The translations under genes and the position numbers were made by a program. From Epilithonimonas hungarica (GTDB taxonomy: Bacteria; Bacteroidota; Bacteroidia; Flavobacteriales; Weeksellaceae), in assembly GCF_900102265.1 (NCBI RefSeq), contig NZ_FNBH01000003.1, forward strand, positions 186,001-250,000: a stretch of DNA of 64,000 bases, read 5' to 3'. Shown piece by piece: positions 8,467 through 17,203 of the stretch (positions are counted from its first letter, which is position 1; the number at the start of each line of letters is the position of its first letter). The notes beneath the pieces were generated by a model that saw nothing but the letters and a program-made list of their open reading frames with translations, was not told the DNA's origin and did not search any database.

Positions 8467-11298
8467 TTAATGCGCTTCCAGCCAGTTATCCCCAACACCA
8501 ACTTCTACTAACAAAGGAACATTCGTTGGAAAAGCAGATTCCATTTCTTTTTTGATCAAAGATGTCGCAGTTTCCACTTCATCGATTGGTGCTTCGAAGA
8601 GCAATTCATCATGGACCTGTAAAAGCATTTTGGTTTCTAGCTTTTGAATTTCCAGCTCACTGTCGATCTTTATCATTGCCAATTTGATGATATCGGCTGC
8701 ACTTCCCTGGATTGGTGCATTCACGGCGTTCCTTTCAGCGTGACCTTTTACCACAAAGTTTGTTGAATTAATATCCTTCAAATGGCGTTTTCTTCCCAAA
8801 ATCGTTTCTACATAACCGAGTTTTCTTGCTTTCTCGATCTGCTCGTTCATATATTCTTTAAGCCTTGGATAGGTCTCGAAATAAGCATCGATCATTTTCT
8901 TGGCCTCAGTTCTGGAAAGTCCGGTCTGATCAGCTAATCCGAACGCACCTTGTCCATAAATAATACCAAAGTTCACTGTTTTTGCCTGACTTCTCTGTGT
9001 TTTCGTCACTTCTTCTAAAGCCACATCGAAGAGTTTTGCTGCTGTAGAAGCATGGATATCTTCCCCATTTTGGAAAGCGGCGATCATATTTTGTTCACCG
9101 GAGATCTCGGCGATCAGTCTTAATTCGATCTGAGAATAATCGGCAGAGATGATTTTTTTTCCTTCATCAGAAACAAACGCACCACGGATCTGTTGTCCTC
9201 TCAAAGTTCGGATCGGGATATTTTGAAGATTAGGGTTTACACTTGCCAAACGTCCTGTTGCTGCGACAGTTTGTGCAAAAGTGGTATGAACACGGTTATC
9301 TTTTTTATCAATCTGACTTGGCAAAGCATCCACATAAGTTGATTTCAGTTTTTGCAACGTTCTATATTCCAGGATCGATGAAATAATATCGTGCTTGGAA
9401 GATAATTTCTGAAGCACATCTTCCGATGTAGCGTATTGTCCGGTTTTGGTCTTCTTCGCTTTTGGGTCAAGCTGCATTTTCTCGAAAAGGATCTCTCCCA
9501 ATTGTTTTGGTGAGTTCATATTGAACTCTTCTCCGGATAATTCGAATATTTTGGATTCTAATAGTCGCAAATCATTTTCCAAATCAATACTTTCCTTCGC
9601 CAGCCAATTGCTGTCGAGCTTCACACCATTCAGTTCGATTTTGGCAAGAACTTTCATCAACGGCATTTCGACGGTGTAGAATAATTCCTCTAAGTTTTCT
9701 TTAGCTAGTTGGGGCGCAAATAATTCATATAATTGAAACGTAACATCTGCATCTTCTGCAGCATAATTCGTTTGAGTAGGAATATCAACTTCACGAAGTG
9801 TCAACTGATTTTTCCCTTTTTTTCCGATCAAGGTCTCAATAGAAACAGGTTTGTAATCCAGGTACATTTCAGAAAGATAATCCATTCCGTGTCGTCCGTC
9901 GGGATTCAAAAGATAATGAGCGATCATTGTGTCAAACAACTTCCCTGATACATCTATGTTGTAATTCTGAAGAACTTTGTAATCGTATTTCAAATTATGA
10001 GCAATTTTCAGAACATTCTGGTCTTCAAAAAATGGACGGAAGATCTCAACTGTCTTCTGTGCCTCTTCCTGATCTTCAGAAATCGGAATGTAATACGCCA
10101 AGCCTTTTTTATAGGAGAAGCTCATACCGATCAATTCTGCTTCCAACTCATTAAGAGAAGTTGTTTCCGTATCAAAACATACGACTTTTTGTTTTAAAAG
10201 GTTTTCTAATAGGATTTTCTGCGCTTTTGGGGAATCGATGTACTGGTAAAGATGATCGTTCTCTTTGATATTTGTTTTTGTTGTGGTCGCCTGTTCCAAT
10301 TGCTCAAAACTTGCAAAGAGATCCATCGTTCCATTTTTATGAACTGCAGAATCTTTTGCTTTCTCAGTTTTATTATCGTTGTTGTCTAGCAATTCTTCTA
10401 TATATTCTTTATTTGAGAACGCACGGTAAAGATTTTCGTAAAGTCTTCTGAATTCCAGTTCATCAAAGATTTCCTTTACTTTCTCAAAATCCGGAACTTC
10501 TAGGTCGTATTGTTCTTCAATAAATTCGATTGGAGCATCACAAAGAATAGTTGCTAACTTTTTGGATAATAAGCCTCTTTCTGCACTTGCTTCAACTTTT
10601 TCTTTAAGTTTTCCTTTCAACTGATGCGTATTCGCCAAAAGATTTTCCATTGATCCAAATTCCTGGATAAACTTCTTGGCTGTCTTTTCGCCCACACCTT
10701 CCAAACCTGGGATATTATCTACAGCATCACCCATCATTCCAAGATAATCGATGATCTGCTTCGGATTTTCGATTTCATATTTAGCTTTGACTTCTTCAAC
10801 GCCCAAAATCTCAATATCTCCCCCTTTTGAGCTGGGTTTGTACATCTTAATTTTATCTGTAACCAGCTGTGCAAAATCTTTGTCCGGCGTTACCATAAAA
10901 ACATTATAGCCCTGCTTTTCGGCTTTGCATGCAATCGTTCCAATGACATCATCTGCTTCATAACCCTCAACTCCCAAAATCGGGATATGCATAGCTTCTA
11001 AAATACTATTGATATAAGGTTTCGCTAAAAGAATAGGTTCCGGAGTTTCCAGACGATTGGCCTTATATTCGGCATAGTCTTCGTGACGAACATTGGTCCT
11101 TCCCACATCAAAGACGACTGCCAAATGTGTTGGGCGGTCTCTTTTGATCAATTCTATCAAAGAATTGGTGAACCCGAAAATGGCAGACGTGTTCAGTCCT
11201 TTTGTCGAAATTCTAGGATTTTTAATAAATGCAAAATACCCACGGAAAATCATGGCGTAGGCATCGATGAGATATAATCTTTTGTCTATAGAAGTCAT
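8467..11298 (-). CDS. polA: DNA polymerase I
   Basis: This family A polymerase for Okazaki fragment maturation and repair has 943 residues. The frame continues upstream to 11451, but ATG at 11298 (MTSIDKRLYLIDAYAM) is where family similarity begins, and a perfect -7 element sits 5 bases before it. Residues about 1-290 are the 5'-3' nuclease with a helix-hairpin-helix (GMMGDAVDNIPGLEGVGEKTA). Next comes a 3'-5' exonuclease whose catalytic residues are present (FDTETTSL, AHNLKYDYKVL, YAAEDADVTF), so proofreading should be active, unlike in many Gram-positive PolA proteins. The polymerase domain follows with motif A DYSQIELRLIAEISGE, motif B RSQAKTVNFGIIYGQG and motif C QVHDELLFEAP. Confidence 0.97.
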   Translation of the reverse strand: MTSIDKRLYLIDAYAMIFRGYFAFIKNPRISTKGLNTSAIFGFTNSLIELIKRDRPTHLAVVFDVGRTNVRHEDYAEYKANRLETPEPILLAKPYINSILEAMHIPILGVEGYEADDVIGTIACKAEKQGYNVFMVTPDKDFAQLVTDKIKMYKPSSKGGDIEILGVEEVKAKYEIENPKQIIDYLGMMGDAVDNIPGLEGVGEKTAKKFIQEFGSMENLLANTHQLKGKLKEKVEASAERGLLSKKLATILCDAPIEFIEEQYDLEVPDFEKVKEIFDELEFRRLYENLYRAFSNKEYIEELLDNNDNKTEKAKDSAVHKNGTMDLFASFEQLEQATTTKTNIKENDHLYQYIDSPKAQKILLENLLKQKVVCFDTETTSLNELEAELIGMSFSYKKGLAYYIPISEDQEEAQKTVEIFRPFFEDQNVLKIAHNLKYDYKVLQNYNIDVSGKLFDTMIAHYLLNPDGRHGMDYLSEMYLDYKPVSIETLIGKKGKNQLTLREVDIPTQTNYAAEDADVTFQLYELFAPQLAKENLEELFYTVEMPLMKVLAKIELNGVKLDSNWLAKESIDLENDLRLLESKIFELSGEEFNMNSPKQLGEILFEKMQLDPKAKKTKTGQYATSEDVLQKLSSKHDIISSILEYRTLQKLKSTYVDALPSQIDKKDNRVHTTFAQTVAATGRLASVNPNLQNIPIRTLRGQQIRGAFVSDEGKKIISADYSQIELRLIAEISGEQNMIAAFQNGEDIHASTAAKLFDVALEEVTKTQRSQAKTVNFGIIYGQGAFGLADQTGLSRTEAKKMIDAYFETYPRLKEYMNEQIEKARKLGYVETILGRKRHLKDINSTNFVVKGHAERNAVNAPIQGSAADIIKLAMIKIDSELEIQKLETKMLLQVHDELLFEAPIDEVETATSLIKKEMESAFPTNVPLLVEVGVGDNWLEAH

Positions 11299-11303
11299 AA
11301 AAA

Positions 11304-11311
11304 CAAAAGTA
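11304..11311 (-). promoter_or_regulatory. -7 element of polA, nearly abutting the start codon
   Basis: The complement reads TACTTTTG, a perfect TAnnTTTG, with only 5 bases between it and the polA ATG. Transcription would begin at or next to the start codon, predicting a leaderless mRNA. Confidence 0.55.
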
Positions 11312-11385
11312 ATAATTTGTAACCGATTTCGATAATGAATACATTTAAAATAATAAAAAAAGTTTTTGTTAAAAAATCTTAAATT

Positions 11386-11420
11386 TTTGCTATAAATAAT
11401 GAAATTTGGTTGTATTTTTG
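11386..11420 (+). promoter_or_regulatory. Promoter of the lipoprotein gene at 11434
   Basis: TTTG at 11386-11389 is followed after 23 bases by TATTTTTG at 11413-11420, a perfect -7 element. Transcription would start around 11425, leaving a leader of about 9 bases. Confidence 0.5.
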
Positions 11421-11433
11421 CTGCATTAATACA

Positions 11434-12009
11434 ATGAAGAAAAATTACCACTTTTATTCTGTTTTTATGATCTGCTTTTTTGTTTCATGTGCCAATTATG
11501 GGGACAGCCTTCTTTATTTCAACAAGGATGCAAAGATCAACGGTATAAAAACAGTCCTTTATTTCGAGCCAGAAGTTTTCCCTGATATTACAGAAATAAA
11601 AGACCCTACTTTTTCTGCCTTCTACAATGCAACATCTGACAAGATGAGATCCATAGGCAGTGTCAAATATCTCCAGGTCAATACCTCTATTCCTTTTGAT
11701 GAAGTGGATTCTAAAATGATAAAAGAGATCTGTAAAAATAATAATGCCGACGTTGCTGTGATCCCGAAAGTGAAATATTTCAAAGTAGGATTTGGCAAGT
11801 ATGTGTTTTCTAATCAAGTTGTTGTGAGCCTAAAATTGTATGATTCCAAAGGGAACTTTGTAATGGAAACTTCTTATGATACTTATAAAGGAAATGCAAG
11901 ATTGCTAGGAAGTGCAGAAAACTCTGTGATCATCGGGACAAAAGGTGCCATCAGAAAAATGGAGAAAGAACTCCGAAATCGACAGGTAATTCTAAGAAAA
12001 GCATCTTAA
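11434..12009 (+). CDS. Predicted lipoprotein of unknown function
   Basis: This 191-residue protein starts at the ATG at 11434 (MKKNYHFYSVF). An in-frame ATG 24 bases earlier would spoil the signal peptide and would lie upstream of the likely transcription start. The signal ends at FFVSC, so Cys19 is probably acylated. The mature part is a mixed alpha/beta domain (KTVLYFEPEVFPDI, NNADVAVIPKVKYFKVGFG, VVVSLKLYDSKGNFVMETS) resembling Bacteroidetes envelope lipoproteins that bind in the periplasm. I do not recognise the family. It is transcribed away from polA and towards mgtE. Confidence 0.75.
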   Translation: MKKNYHFYSVFMICFFVSCANYGDSLLYFNKDAKINGIKTVLYFEPEVFPDITEIKDPTFSAFYNATSDKMRSIGSVKYLQVNTSIPFDEVDSKMIKEICKNNNADVAVIPKVKYFKVGFGKYVFSNQVVVSLKLYDSKGNFVMETSYDTYKGNARLLGSAENSVIIGTKGAIRKMEKELRNRQVILRKAS

Positions 12010-12048
12010 TTTACGTAATCTTAATACTTTTTTTTCTTAAGATTTTAA

Positions 12049-12056
12049 TACTTTTG
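12049..12056 (+). promoter_or_regulatory. -7 element of mgtE
   Basis: TACTTTTG is a perfect TAnnTTTG. It predicts transcription from about 12061-12063, some 14-16 bases before the ATC codon at 12077, and so argues that translation begins near 12077 rather than at the distant TTG at 12134. Confidence 0.5.
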
Positions 12057-12076
12057 CAGTGCAAAAATTTTAAAGT

Positions 12077-13396
12077 ATCGAGAATCAAGAGATCATATTA
12101 AATCCTGCGGATATTGCCGAATCCCTGAGCAAGTTGCCAGCGGAAGAACGTATCCTGCAGTTTTTGAAATTACCAAGATCTGAGAAGGCAGAAGTTTTCT
12201 CACATCTTGACCCTGATTTCCAGGAAGATACGATTAGAAGTATTGCAAGTCATGAGGTTTCTGATATCTTGAACGAAATGTCTCCCGATGACAGGACCCA
12301 GCTTTTTGAAGATTTTCCGGATGAATTGATCAAATACTCTATCAACCTTCTGAATCCTCAGGAGCGACGGGTTGCTCTTAAATTATTAGGCTACGAAGCT
12401 GATTCTATTGCGCGTCTTATGACGCCTTATTACGTCCAGATCAGAAAAGAATGGACTGTAAAAAGATGTTTTCAGCAGATCAAGAAAGTTGGAAAGAAAG
12501 TGGAAACTCTTAATTTTCTTTATGTTGTAGATGAAAGAAATCGATTGATAGATGACATTACCATTGGTTCTCTCCTATTGGCTGACGAAGAGCAATTGAT
12601 ATCTGAGCTTTGTGATGATCATTTTGTTGCGATCAAAACAACGACCTCTAAAGAAAATGCAGTTCCCTATTTTGAAAAATATGATCGAAGCGCATTACCG
12701 ATCATCACAGAAAATGGAGTCTTGGTAGGAATTGTAACTATCGATGATATCTTGGATCAAATCGAATCTCAAAATACGGAAGACATCCAGAAATTTGGAG
12801 GTCTTGAAGCTTTGGATGTTCCTTATACCCAGACCTCTCTTATCGAAATGGTAAAGAAAAGAGGAATGTGGCTGATCATTTTGTTCTTTTCAGAAATGTT
12901 AACTGCCTCTGCAATGGGGTATTTTGAAGATGAGATCCAGAAAGCTGTTGTCTTGGCACTGTTTGTACCATTAATTATTTCCAGTGGAGGTAACTCCGGA
13001 TCACAGGCAGCAACATTGATAATCCGGGCAATGGCCCTTCAGGAAATCGGTTTGAAAGACTGGTGGTATGTTATGAAAAAAGAGATCTTCACGGGGCTAT
13101 TTCTTGGTAGTATTCTTGGTATTATTGGTTTTTTAAGGATTATGATCTGGCACGAAGCAGGTTTTTTCAATTATGGGGAATATTGGCCGTTTGTAGGATT
13201 AAGTGTAGGAGTCTCCTTAATAATGATCGTACTCTGGGGAACACTTTCCGGGTCTATGGTTCCTTTTATTCTTAAAAAATTAAAACTAGATCCGGCTACT
13301 TCTTCTGCTCCATTTGTTGCAACGCTTGTAGATGTTACAGGGTTGATCATCTATTTTTCAGTTGCTGGATTGTTTCTTACAGGAAAATTGTTATAA
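12077..13396 (+). CDS. mgtE: Magnesium transporter MgtE (start codon uncertain)
   Basis: This is an inner-membrane Mg2+ channel gated by cytosolic Mg2+. The N-terminal superhelical domain ([20 protein letters not shown], then [13 protein letters not shown] and [13 protein letters not shown]) is followed by a CBS pair (about residues 150-275, with [14 protein letters not shown]). The membrane domain has five helices with the pore-lining stretch [19 protein letters not shown]. The reading frame opens at a stop ending at 12073 and contains no ATG, GTG or TTG before TTG at 12134, although conserved sequence starts well upstream. I place the start at ATC 12077 (439 residues) because it fits the promoter and the family N-terminus. 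A TTG start at 12134 would delete the first 19 residues. Confidence 0.9.
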   Translation: MENQEIILNPADIAESLSKLPAEERILQFLKLPRSEKAEVFSHLDPDFQEDTIRSIASHEVSDILNEMSPDDRTQLFEDFPDELIKYSINLLNPQERRVALKLLGYEADSIARLMTPYYVQIRKEWTVKRCFQQIKKVGKKVETLNFLYVVDERNRLIDDITIGSLLLADEEQLISELCDDHFVAIKTTTSKENAVPYFEKYDRSALPIITENGVLVGIVTIDDILDQIESQNTEDIQKFGGLEALDVPYTQTSLIEMVKKRGMWLIILFFSEMLTASAMGYFEDEIQKAVVLALFVPLIISSGGNSGSQAATLIIRAMALQEIGLKDWWYVMKKEIFTGLFLGSILGIIGFLRIMIWHEAGFFNYGEYWPFVGLSVGVSLIMIVLWGTLSGSMVPFILKKLKLDPATSSAPFVATLVDVTGLIIYFSVAGLFLTGKLL

Positions 13397-13444
13397 ACCA
13401 AGTCGATTGTTTTTCTCATTGTTTTGATAATTGTTAAAATTAAA

Positions 13445-14335
13445 TCATAATTCATTCAAAGCTTTTTCAAAATCATCATACTTGAACTGAAATCCATTTC
13501 CAATAAGAATTTCAGGATAAACATTTCTACTTTTCAGCATCAATTCAGTTTCTGTTTTAATGAATATTGAAGCTAGTTCTAACAACCAAACCGGACTTGG
13601 AATCCCAAATGGAATTTTGATTTTTTCACGCATTTGCTTCATCATTTCTTCATTGGATAAAGGACCGGGAGCCGTGATATTGATTGCACCTTGAAGATTT
13701 TCATTTTCAATAATGAAATTAACTGCTTCACAAAAATCATCAATATGAATCCAGCTCATCAATTGATTTCCTCTGCCCTGTTTGCCACCGAGTCCAAGCT
13801 TTGAGATCTGTTTAAATTTTGGAAAAGCGCCACCATTTTTCCCTAAAACAATAGAAGCTCGAAGTGCGGCTTTTCTGATATTTTGATTATCTATTTTAAA
13901 GAATTCCTTTTCCCAACTTTTACAAATATTCATTGAGAAATCATCACCGATGATTCCGTTAGCTTCGGTATTAAGATTCGTTTCTGAGTGAATGTAAATG
14001 GTTGCGGAACTTGCATTTATCCAGATTCTTGGTGGATTCTGACATTCGTCAATGGCTTGTTGTAAAACTCGTGTTGAATCTATTCTGGAGTTATAGATTT
14101 CTTTTTTATTCTTTTCGTTGTATCTGCAATCCACGGATTTTCCTGCAAGATTTATGAGAACATCCGAATTTTCTAATTCGTCTTTCCAGTTGCTCAAAGC
14201 TTTTGCATCCCAGAAAATCTCGTTTTCACGTTTTGGATTTCTGGTCAGGATTTTAACTTCGTGATTTTTATTTAGAAAATATTGCTCTAAGTTTTTGCCA
14301 AGGAAACCGGTTCCTGCTGCGATGATTATTTTCAT
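13445..14335 (-). CDS. TIGR01777 family NAD(P)-dependent epimerase/oxidoreductase (YfcH-like)
   Basis: This 296-residue protein starts at the ATG at 14335 (MKIIIAAGTGFLGKNLEQYF). The Rossmann glycine motif GTGFLG is at the extreme N-terminus, as in extended short-chain dehydrogenases. Family features include LINLAGKSVDCRY, the NSRIDSTRVL stretch, and a degenerate catalytic region NASSATIYIHSE. The C-terminal DUF1731-like part (ITAPGPLSNEEMMKQM, FGIPSPVWLLEL, PEILIGNGFQFKYDDFEKAL) is typical of TIGR01777. The substrate is unknown. It is the last gene of a run starting with a GbsR-type regulator. Confidence 0.88.
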   Translation of the reverse strand: MKIIIAAGTGFLGKNLEQYFLNKNHEVKILTRNPKRENEIFWDAKALSNWKDELENSDVLINLAGKSVDCRYNEKNKKEIYNSRIDSTRVLQQAIDECQNPPRIWINASSATIYIHSETNLNTEANGIIGDDFSMNICKSWEKEFFKIDNQNIRKAALRASIVLGKNGGAFPKFKQISKLGLGGKQGRGNQLMSWIHIDDFCEAVNFIIENENLQGAINITAPGPLSNEEMMKQMREKIKIPFGIPSPVWLLELASIFIKTETELMLKSRNVYPEILIGNGFQFKYDDFEKALNEL

Positions 14336-14469
14336 TGTATTTAATGTTTTTAGGTTGACCACATTTATAATATTAAATTTTTGGAAGGAAAAAGAACAGA
14401 TAGTAGAATATCAAAGTTTATCTTTTAGTAAATAAAAAACTATGTGTCTATGTGGTTTAAAATGCTTTT

Positions 14470-15186
14470 TTAATTAATAGTAAATTCCAAATTTCTCTTG
14501 GTGTGAACTTCAATTTCAGAACCTTCGGCAAGCATTGCTGATATTGGTTTTGAATTATTTAAAACAGTAAAAACGCTTCCATAATTTTCTTTGAAATCGA
14601 CTGTTAGTTCATAATTTTTGATTTTGTAGAAATTCCATTTTGGATGTTTCACTTCGTATTCAGAAGTTTGAATTTCGTTTTTGGTAAACCCGAAATAATG
14701 TTCGGTAATGAATTCGAAATCAGAGCCTTCAATCATTTCTCCCTGAATATTGTCAGCTTTTAATGTCATTGTATTCAGTTTTGAAGCTTGCCAGCTGTAA
14801 GAAACTGAAAGTTCATTATCAGATTCAATAATTGAGTGTGCCATCGGCAAAGTGCAATAATTTTCATTATAAAATTTGTTGGCAACCATGCTCAAAGCTT
14901 TTTTAGGAACGATTTCCTTAATAAAGACAACGCCTCTTTTCCAGTCCCCATTTTCCAATTTTTTCACATAAAATCTCAAATTAACTTCTTCGAAATTTTT
15001 ATGAAAAGGAACAGAAATCCCAAGAAGTTTTGTATTGAGAAACATAAAACCAACAAGACTTACCAAACATTTTTCTTTGTAAAAATCGAGTTCGGTTCCT
15101 TTTGGTAAATAAGGTTTTAGAATTTCCGGATTGATCTCGTAATTGATGATGGCCAGTTTTCGCCATTCTGCGGTTAGGAATTTCAT
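14470..15186 (-). CDS. DUF2071 family protein (YqjF-like)
   Basis: This 238-residue protein matches the DUF2071/YqjF family, which adopts an acetoacetate decarboxylase-like fold. It has the typical N-terminus (FLTAEWRKLAIINYEINPEI, LPKGTELDFYKEKCLVSLVG), the FEEVNLRFYVK strand and the RGVVFIKEIVPK segment. No enzymatic activity is established for the family. Between the thiol-oxidoreductase-like gene and the epimerase gene, it probably belongs to the same transcription unit, whose theme may be membrane or small-molecule stress. Confidence 0.85.
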   Translation of the reverse strand: MKFLTAEWRKLAIINYEINPEILKPYLPKGTELDFYKEKCLVSLVGFMFLNTKLLGISVPFHKNFEEVNLRFYVKKLENGDWKRGVVFIKEIVPKKALSMVANKFYNENYCTLPMAHSIIESDNELSVSYSWQASKLNTMTLKADNIQGEMIEGSDFEFITEHYFGFTKNEIQTSEYEVKHPKWNFYKIKNYELTVDFKENYGSVFTVLNNSKPISAMLAEGSEIEVHTKRNLEFTIN

Positions 15187-15248
15187 CTTTTTAATTTTTT
15201 ATAATGCTTACAGGTCAAGCTAATTGTACAGATTTGCTCCTTGAGTTT

Positions 15249-16067
15249 TTAGCTATTCGTGACAATATACAGAAGAACCACTCCGAAAGTAAGTCGGAAG
15301 ATCATCCAGGAAATCGTAGGAACAATCCCAAATTGTAAGATTCTGCATCGTCTCAAATGTTCCAGAAACATGATGAACACAACAATTCCGAAGTAAATAA
15401 AATAGAAAATCTGACTAAAATAAAAGAATAAAGTTGGAATTAAAAGTAAAGTTCCGAGTAGAGAAACTGTCATCATATTACCAAGATAATCCCAAATTCT
15501 ATTTTTAAGATAGATCCCCATAAATGTACTCTGCCAAACGATTTGCATACAACAAATGAAGAACTCTATCCCGAAGTTGTTTTTAAAATCCGGAAACAAT
15601 CTTTGATTATAAAACCCTAGAACATAAGCGGAAAACATTAAAACAAATCCAAGATAGAAAAGTCTATATTTCAGATTGAAATCCGGAACACAATTGTCTT
15701 TTGTCAAATCTTTTGCCGAAGGAATGATTTGTTTTCTGTTGAAAGACACAAATTTGTAAAGCCTTTGAAAAAACCAATACAAAGGTTTTACTCTCGCGAT
15801 TTTTTCAAAAGTCGGAAAAGAATTACCAATGATTGTCAAAAGACTTTCTAATCCATAAATAACTTTATTTTCTTTGGTATTGATCAATGCTATTTCGTTT
15901 TTTGAACGGTGAAAATCAATCATATTTTTGATTTCTGGAGAAATCTCAGAGAAAGCCTCTCTTCCATTCTCATCAAGCATTCTGCTTTTTATAAATCCTT
16001 TGGAATAGATATTACACATTGGACAATCGTTGTCGTAAATCAGAACATGGTTTTGTAAAGTTTTCAT
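15249..16067 (-). CDS. DCC (DUF393) thiol-disulfide oxidoreductase-like domain fused to a membrane domain
   Basis: This 272-residue protein has an N-terminal thioredoxin-like DCC domain, YDNDCPMCNIYSKGF, with Asp14, Cys15 and Cys18 forming the family D-C-x2-C signature. The linker up to about residue 135 is followed by four or more membrane helices (about 136-155, 166-185, 196-230, 245-270). The fusion suggests a membrane-anchored redox protein acting on the cytosolic face. Its partner is unknown. It sits between the GbsR-type regulator and the DUF2071 gene. Confidence 0.8.
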   Translation of the reverse strand: MKTLQNHVLIYDNDCPMCNIYSKGFIKSRMLDENGREAFSEISPEIKNMIDFHRSKNEIALINTKENKVIYGLESLLTIIGNSFPTFEKIARVKPLYWFFQRLYKFVSFNRKQIIPSAKDLTKDNCVPDFNLKYRLFYLGFVLMFSAYVLGFYNQRLFPDFKNNFGIEFFICCMQIVWQSTFMGIYLKNRIWDYLGNMMTVSLLGTLLLIPTLFFYFSQIFYFIYFGIVVFIMFLEHLRRCRILQFGIVPTISWMIFRLTFGVVLLYIVTNS

Positions 16068-16237
16068 TGTATTTGATTTTAAAGGTTTAGGAAATCGCCC
16101 TTTGTTCTTCGGTTTCTTCTGAAAAGGAAGAACATTATGATTTTAAATATTAGGTTTTTCATAATTATTAATGTTTTTATATTTTCAGTAATTTTTGAAA
16201 ATTAATTTGAAATAAAAAAGGAAAATGAATTCCTTTA

Positions 16238-16263
16238 GATTCTTCAACAGGCTCAGAATGACA
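16238..16263. repeat. Dispersed repeat-like sequence (GATTCTTC...CTCAGAATGAC)
   Basis: The sequence reads GATTCTTCAACAGGCTCAG then AATGACA. It closely resembles a sequence that I recall recurring between genes in many Bacteroidetes genomes (complement form CATTCTGAGC...GAAGAATC). It touches the stop codon of the GbsR-type gene. ATTCT and AGAAT can pair as a small hairpin. Only one copy is visible in this window, so the repeat status rests on memory, not on the window itself. Confidence 0.4.
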
Positions 16264-16264
16264 T

Positions 16265-16765
16265 TTACTTCAATAAATTGGTAATCTTTCCAACCAGCCA
16301 ATGGTCATCGCTTTTTATCGCTAAGTCCATTATGTTGTTGATCTTGTTGGTCACGTTTCCAAAATCTTCCATCAGTTTGATAAATTCTTTGGCTTCCTGA
16401 GAATCGTCATCTACATTTTTTAATTCTTCCAAAAATGCGACAACAGGTTCTATTTCCCGTTTTCTACGTTCTTTTGTAATCTGTTTGAATAGAAACCAGA
16501 CATCCTTTTCAGCAATGAAATATTCCTTCCTATCCCCTTTCACGAATTCTTTTTTTACAATTCCCCAATCCATCAGAGCCCGAAGATTCATATTGGCATT
16601 ACCGCGCGAAACTTCCAACTGCTCCATCACATCATCGGTGGACAACGGTTTTCCACTTGCCAGAAGAAGTGCGTGAACCTGCGCCATTGTTCTGTTGATT
16701 CCCCAATTGGTGGCAAAAGTTCCCCAGGTCTGGATGTATTTTTCTTTGGCTTCGTCGAGTTTCAT
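16265..16765 (-). CDS. GbsR/MarR family transcriptional regulator
   Basis: This 166-residue protein starts at the ATG at 16765 (MKLDEAKEKYIQTWGTFATN). An in-frame ATG 27 bases further up is not favoured. Residues about 10-95 form a winged helix of the GbsR branch (WGINRTMAQVHALLLASGKPLSTDDVMEQL, VSRGNANMNLRALMDWGIV). The C-terminal helices (about 105-165) should dimerise. GbsR proteins are repressors that sense small molecules such as choline, but the ligand here is unknown. It heads the run DCC, DUF2071 and epimerase, and an inverted repeat covers its own promoter, so autoregulation is likely. Confidence 0.88.
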   Translation of the reverse strand: MKLDEAKEKYIQTWGTFATNWGINRTMAQVHALLLASGKPLSTDDVMEQLEVSRGNANMNLRALMDWGIVKKEFVKGDRKEYFIAEKDVWFLFKQITKERRKREIEPVVAFLEELKNVDDDSQEAKEFIKLMEDFGNVTNKINNIMDLAIKSDDHWLVGKITNLLK

Positions 16766-16789
16766 ATTTGTAATGATTAAATTCTTGTA

Positions 16790-16831
16790 CAAATATAATT
16801 AAATTTTCTAAACTTTCAAAAATTATTGAAA
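16790..16831 (-). promoter_or_regulatory. Promoter of the GbsR-type gene with overlapping operator-like inverted repeat
   Basis: On the minus strand TTTG (complement of 16817-16820) and TATATTTG (complement of 16790-16797) are separated by exactly 19 bases, an ideal Bacteroidetes promoter. A perfect inverted repeat TTTCAA-N6-TTGAAA at 16814-16831 covers the -33 box. Confidence 0.65.
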
Positions 16832-16917
16832 CAATTAAATAAATTTTCTGAATTGAAACAAATACTTTTAATGAAAACTTAATTATAATTTAACCAAGAA
16901 TAACGGTTTATTAATGT

Positions 16918-16925
16918 TAAATTTG
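16918..16925 (+). promoter_or_regulatory. -7 element for the small gene at 16939
   Basis: TAAATTTG is a perfect TAnnTTTG ending 13 bases before the ATG, implying a leader of about 8 bases. Confidence 0.45.
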
Positions 16926-16938
16926 CTAAAAACAAACT

Positions 16939-17199
16939 ATGAAATATACTTTAATAAAAAGAAAAAAAAGTTTCCGTACAAAATCGGAAACCGAATTCGT
17001 GAGCTGGATGAAAAAAATGGACCATCAAAAATGGATTGACAATCAAGATTTTATGGAAGCTTACTCCTATAGAAAAGCGACTTTCGAAAATATTCTGATC
17101 CGTCATGATACCGAACAAAATTTCATAGAAGACCTTCAAAAAAATAAACTTTTGAAAATAGAATCTTCAAAAGTTTTCTTTGGATTATTTAATTTTTAA
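16939..17199 (+). CDS. Small conserved-looking protein of unknown function
   Basis: This 86-residue, basic, helix-rich cytosolic protein (RKKSFRTKSETEFVSWMKKMD, WIDNQDFMEAYSYRKATFENI) has no signal peptide or membrane segment. It has its own -7 element directly upstream and ends 4 bases from the convergent E1 gene, so it is likely real despite its size. I recognise no domain. Confidence 0.65.
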   Translation: MKYTLIKRKKSFRTKSETEFVSWMKKMDHQKWIDNQDFMEAYSYRKATFENILIRHDTEQNFIEDLQKNKLLKIESSKVFFGLFNF

Positions 17200-17203
17200 A
17201 AAA

